From: Candidatus Aenigmatarchaeota archaeon
GTDB taxonomy: Archaea > Aenigmatarchaeota > Aenigmatarchaeia > QMZP01 > JAUXAV01
DNA: 7,742 nt
NCBI GenBank assembly: GCA_030619735.1
Contig: JAUXAV010000048.1
Location: 1 to 7,742, forward strand
Reading direction: 5' to 3'
Positions 6,443 to 7,742 of the stretch are shown here, one piece after another. A program made the position numbers and the translations under genes. The notes below the pieces were generated by a model. The model saw nothing but the letters and a program-made list of their open reading frames with translations. It was not told the DNA's origin and made no database searches. How positions within the stretch are numbered: the stretch's first letter is position 1; every line of letters starts with the position of its first letter.

Positions 6443-6488
6443 CCCAAACCCAATTATAGGGTACGAAACTCCAGATAATCCTTTTTAG
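6443..6488. repeat. Right repeat cluster flanking the recombinase
   Basis: It holds CCCAAACCCA (6443-6452), GAAACTCCAGATAA (6465-6478) and AATCCTTTTTAG (6477-6488), each an exact direct copy of an element in the 5734-5857 cluster. The last two share two bases and run together. In the left cluster the same two are separated by 98 bases, and the order of the first two elements differs. Confidence 0.6.
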
Positions 6489-6499
6489 CCTACTCCTAG

Positions 6500-6602
6500 C
6501 AGTTCTAATTGCCAACCAGTGCCAGGAATACAGGTCGGGTCAGGCGCATCATTTTGTGGAAGTGGACCCTGACCGCAATTTCATAAAAGCAGTTTAGAAC
6601 TG
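6500..6602. repeat. Nested inverted repeats past the 3' end of the unknown operon
   Basis: CAGTTCTA (6500-6507) pairs with TAGAACTG (6595-6602), AATTGC (6507-6512) with GCAATT (6575-6580), and GGTCAGG (6538-6544) with CCTGACC (6568-6574). The pairs are correctly nested but have unpaired stretches of 14-25 bases between them. This could be a folded 3' untranslated region or a small structured RNA on either strand; chance is also possible. The stretch 6381-6593 contains no supported gene. Confidence 0.35.
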
Positions 6603-7184
6603 TTCAAACAGTCTTCCTATCTCCTCATCTGTAATCTTTTCATCTGGTCCTATCATTTCTCCCCTCTGCCTTTTCATGTGTTCAAAAAACTCACTGAAAT
6701 TTTCCGGAGCTGATTTGATTACCAATCCTGCAAAATATCTCATCAGAGAGACATCTACGCCGTCAATAAGACCTTTTATAAGCCCTGTTTCTTCATCCTC
6801 TCTTATTTTCATATCCGTATTAAATTTATCCAAAACCCTTTGCAGACTGTCATAATCTATCTCTTGTTCAATTATAAGCTTATTGGTTATATGGCAGTAG
6901 GGCAGCCCCATGGCTCTGAAAAGCTGGGCAGCTCTGGGAGGAATTCTGTGCTTAAAGCCCTCCCTGAACTCTGGTCCGCTATAATATTCAGGTAATATTA
7001 TATGCGGTTTTTTAAACAGAACAACGCCCTTCTTTACAACTGTCCTGTCCCTAAGCTGATGCTCGGCAGCAAACACATAGGGTAATTCCATGTCCCCAAA
7101 TGTATAAAGTATCCTCTGATATTCCCTGATTATCTCTGTCTTTCTCCAGTATTCATCAAATTTTTCTTCACCGAATTCAGGCAT
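6594..7184 (-). CDS. Unrecognised soluble protein, second gene of an operon
   Basis: A 196-residue protein I do not recognise. It has no signal peptide or membrane helix. The N-terminal 30 residues are charged and helical-looking. A central region of short hydrophobic strands with turns (KKGVVLFKKPHIILPEYY, 51-68; RAMGLPYCHITNKLIIEQE, 90-108) suggests a mixed alpha/beta fold. The C-terminus ends in acidic helices (GPDEKITDEEIGRLFEQF, 179-196). The ATG at 7184 is well supported by the Shine-Dalgarno motif GGAGGT starting 12 bases upstream. The upstream gene stops 17 bases before it in the same direction, so the two are very likely co-transcribed. Composition is more AT-rich than the left part of the window (about 40% G+C in two 60-base lines counted by eye, against 52-60% in single corA and UPF0182 lines), which hints at transfer. 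No function is proposed. Confidence 0.82.
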   Translation of the reverse strand: MPEFGEEKFDEYWRKTEIIREYQRILYTFGDMELPYVFAAEHQLRDRTVVKKGVVLFKKPHIILPEYYSGPEFREGFKHRIPPRAAQLFRAMGLPYCHITNKLIIEQEIDYDSLQRVLDKFNTDMKIREDEETGLIKGLIDGVDVSLMRYFAGLVIKSAPENFSEFFEHMKRQRGEMIGPDEKITDEEIGRLFEQF

Positions 7185-7190
7185 TTGCTA

Positions 7191-7196
7191 ACCTCC
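7191..7196 (-). promoter_or_regulatory. Strong Shine-Dalgarno motif for the downstream operon gene
   Basis: The minus strand reads GGAGGT six bases before the ATG at 7184, inside the 17-base gap after the upstream stop codon. It indicates translation from a shared message. Confidence 0.75.
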
Positions 7197-7201
7197 TCAG
7201 G

Positions 7202-7618
7202 CTATACTCCGAATCTTTTCTGCCCTATATACCTCTTATCAATATAAATCCTGACTCCCAGGGACATGTAAAAATTATCCCTTGCTGAATCAGGATACCT
7301 TCCATGTTCCTCCAAGAAGCTTGAATATGCCCGGCAAAGACCATCCAATTCCCTTGCAGCCACCCTCAGCCTGGGGAGGTCTCTAAGGCTTTCAATATCA
7401 AGATGTTCAGGCGGGTCTTCTGAGAGCTTAATAACACTGAGCGTCCTCCCTATATCAACCTCGTCCAGGCCCATCCCGGATGCCTCAAGCAGGCCGCTCT
7501 CCCTTATCCTCTTCTCATTCCTGCGCTTTCTTATCTTAACTGCTTTGTATGTGCCATATGCCCCTAAGGCAGGCGGGCCGATTTCCTTAATAAGTTGCAG
7601 CATCTGAGATATGTCCAT
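7202..7618 (-). CDS. Unrecognised small basic protein, first gene of an operon
   Basis: A 138-residue protein without a family I can name. The N-terminus has a short hydrophobic stretch (MLQLIKEIGPPALGAYGTY, 6-24) followed by a strongly basic run (KAVKIRKRRNEKRIRE, 25-40), which could be a weak membrane anchor with a positive cytoplasmic flank or an amphipathic helix. The middle is acidic, and the C-terminal half looks helical (LRVAARELDGLCRAYSSFLEEHGRYPD, about 84-110). The frame extends to a TTG at 7678, but the ATG at 7618 is preferred because a TATA-like box is centred 24 bases upstream of it; an ATG at 7636 is a weaker alternative. The unknown gene ending at 6594 follows after 17 bases. 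The gene is divergent from the one starting at 7689, and the two may share an operator. Confidence 0.78.
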   Translation of the reverse strand: MDISQMLQLIKEIGPPALGAYGTYKAVKIRKRRNEKRIRESGLLEASGMGLDEVDIGRTLSVIKLSEDPPEHLDIESLRDLPRLRVAARELDGLCRAYSSFLEEHGRYPDSARDNFYMSLGVRIYIDKRYIGQKRFGV

Positions 7619-7637
7619 AAAACAATAATAGCACATG

Positions 7638-7646
7638 AAAATAAAA
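7638..7646 (-). promoter_or_regulatory. Possible TATA box for the unknown operon
   Basis: The minus strand reads TTTTATTTT, centred about 24 bases before the ATG at 7618. It supports that ATG and a leaderless first gene. Confidence 0.45.
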
Positions 7647-7647
7647 G

Positions 7648-7657
7648 CTTGCGCAAG
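7648..7657. promoter_or_regulatory. 10-base palindrome midway between divergent promoters
   Basis: CTTGCGCAAG is a perfect palindrome. Its centre (7652.5) is equidistant from the centres of the two facing TATA boxes (7642 and 7663), about one helical turn from each. A dimeric regulator bound here could affect both genes; this is inferred from geometry. Confidence 0.45.
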
Positions 7658-7659
7658 GG

Positions 7660-7666
7660 ATTTAAG
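7660..7666 (+). promoter_or_regulatory. Possible TATA box for the right-edge gene
   Basis: ATTTAAG is centred 26 bases before the ATG at 7689, the same spacing seen at the other leaderless starts in this window. Confidence 0.4.
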
Positions 7667-7688
7667 CCTCTCCGCCAAATATTATAGC

Positions 7689-7742
7689 ATGGTATACCAG
7701 GCGCTGGAAAATCCCGCAGAGCCGGAACCGATAACAAGGGGC
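7689..7742 (+). CDS. Start of a divergent gene, cut off by the right edge
   Basis: From the ATG at 7689 the frame is open for 18 codons to the edge, reading MVYQALENPAEPEPITRG. A TATA-like box 26 bases upstream and an AT-rich stretch just before the ATG match the other leaderless starts. The N-terminus is too short to assign to a family, and an 18-codon open frame is weak evidence by itself, so the call rests on promoter context and the divergent arrangement. Confidence 0.45.
   Translation, partial: MVYQALENPAEPEPITRG

Noticed and set aside
6506..6515. TAATTGCCAA also present at 6387-6396.
   Set aside because: A 10-base match between AT-rich neighbouring regions is expected by chance, and it does not line up with the other repeat pairs.
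6505..6552. A 15-codon minus-strand frame, MMRLTRPVFLALVGN, in the gap after the unknown operon.
   Set aside because: It looks faintly like a signal peptide but is very short, has no TATA box or Shine-Dalgarno motif, and overlaps the inverted-repeat segment.
6440..6600. A partial tRNA gene serving as the recombinase attachment site.
   Set aside because: No T-loop consensus, anticodon arm or CCA-adjacent acceptor stem could be found on either strand near the repeats.

Overview
The window looks like the chromosome of an archaeon, at roughly 50-55% G+C over most of its length. The strongest evidence is promoter architecture: seven genes have a TATA-like box centred 24-28 bases upstream of their start codon, as expected for leaderless archaeal transcripts. 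Two others carry Shine-Dalgarno motifs that fit internal or leadered starts. Coding sequence is rich in AUA and AGG codons, and a Cas4/Dna2-like nuclease and a lone tyrosine recombinase fit the same picture. I cannot place the lineage more closely than Archaea.

Layout, left to right. Positions 1-2351 (minus) hold the first 783 codons of a large UPF0182 membrane protein that runs off the left edge. Behind it at 2374-3066 (minus) is a stand-alone Cas4-like PD-(D/E)XK nuclease with an iron-sulphur-type cysteine set and no cas genes or CRISPR array nearby. A 180-base divergent promoter region with three AGAGTTCCGYTA repeats separates it from a DUF1003 two-helix membrane protein (3247-3693, plus). 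That gene converges on a two-helix, Lys/Pro-rich protein with a C-terminal HNH-like zinc domain (3690-4631, minus); the two stop codons overlap in the tetranucleotide CTAG. Next is a CorA-type divalent-cation transporter (4665-5663, minus). So much of the left three-quarters encodes membrane proteins, but no shared pathway is evident.

From about 5700 to the right edge the region looks accessory. A very short tyrosine recombinase (5844-6380, minus) consists only of the catalytic domain and lacks two of the usual catalytic residues. It is flanked by related non-coding segments that share three exact direct repeats of 14, 10 and 12 bases. Beyond it lies a two-gene operon of unrecognised function (7618 to 6594, minus) with a visibly lower G+C content, about 40% in sampled lines. 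At the right edge a divergent gene begins (7689, plus), with a 10-base palindrome exactly midway between the two facing TATA boxes.

The most interesting candidates are the recombinase with its flanking repeats, the membrane-anchored HNH-like protein whose putative general-base histidine is Tyr, and the unknown AT-richer operon. No CRISPR array, tRNA, rRNA or complete insertion sequence was found, and no gene-free stretch exceeds 300 bases.
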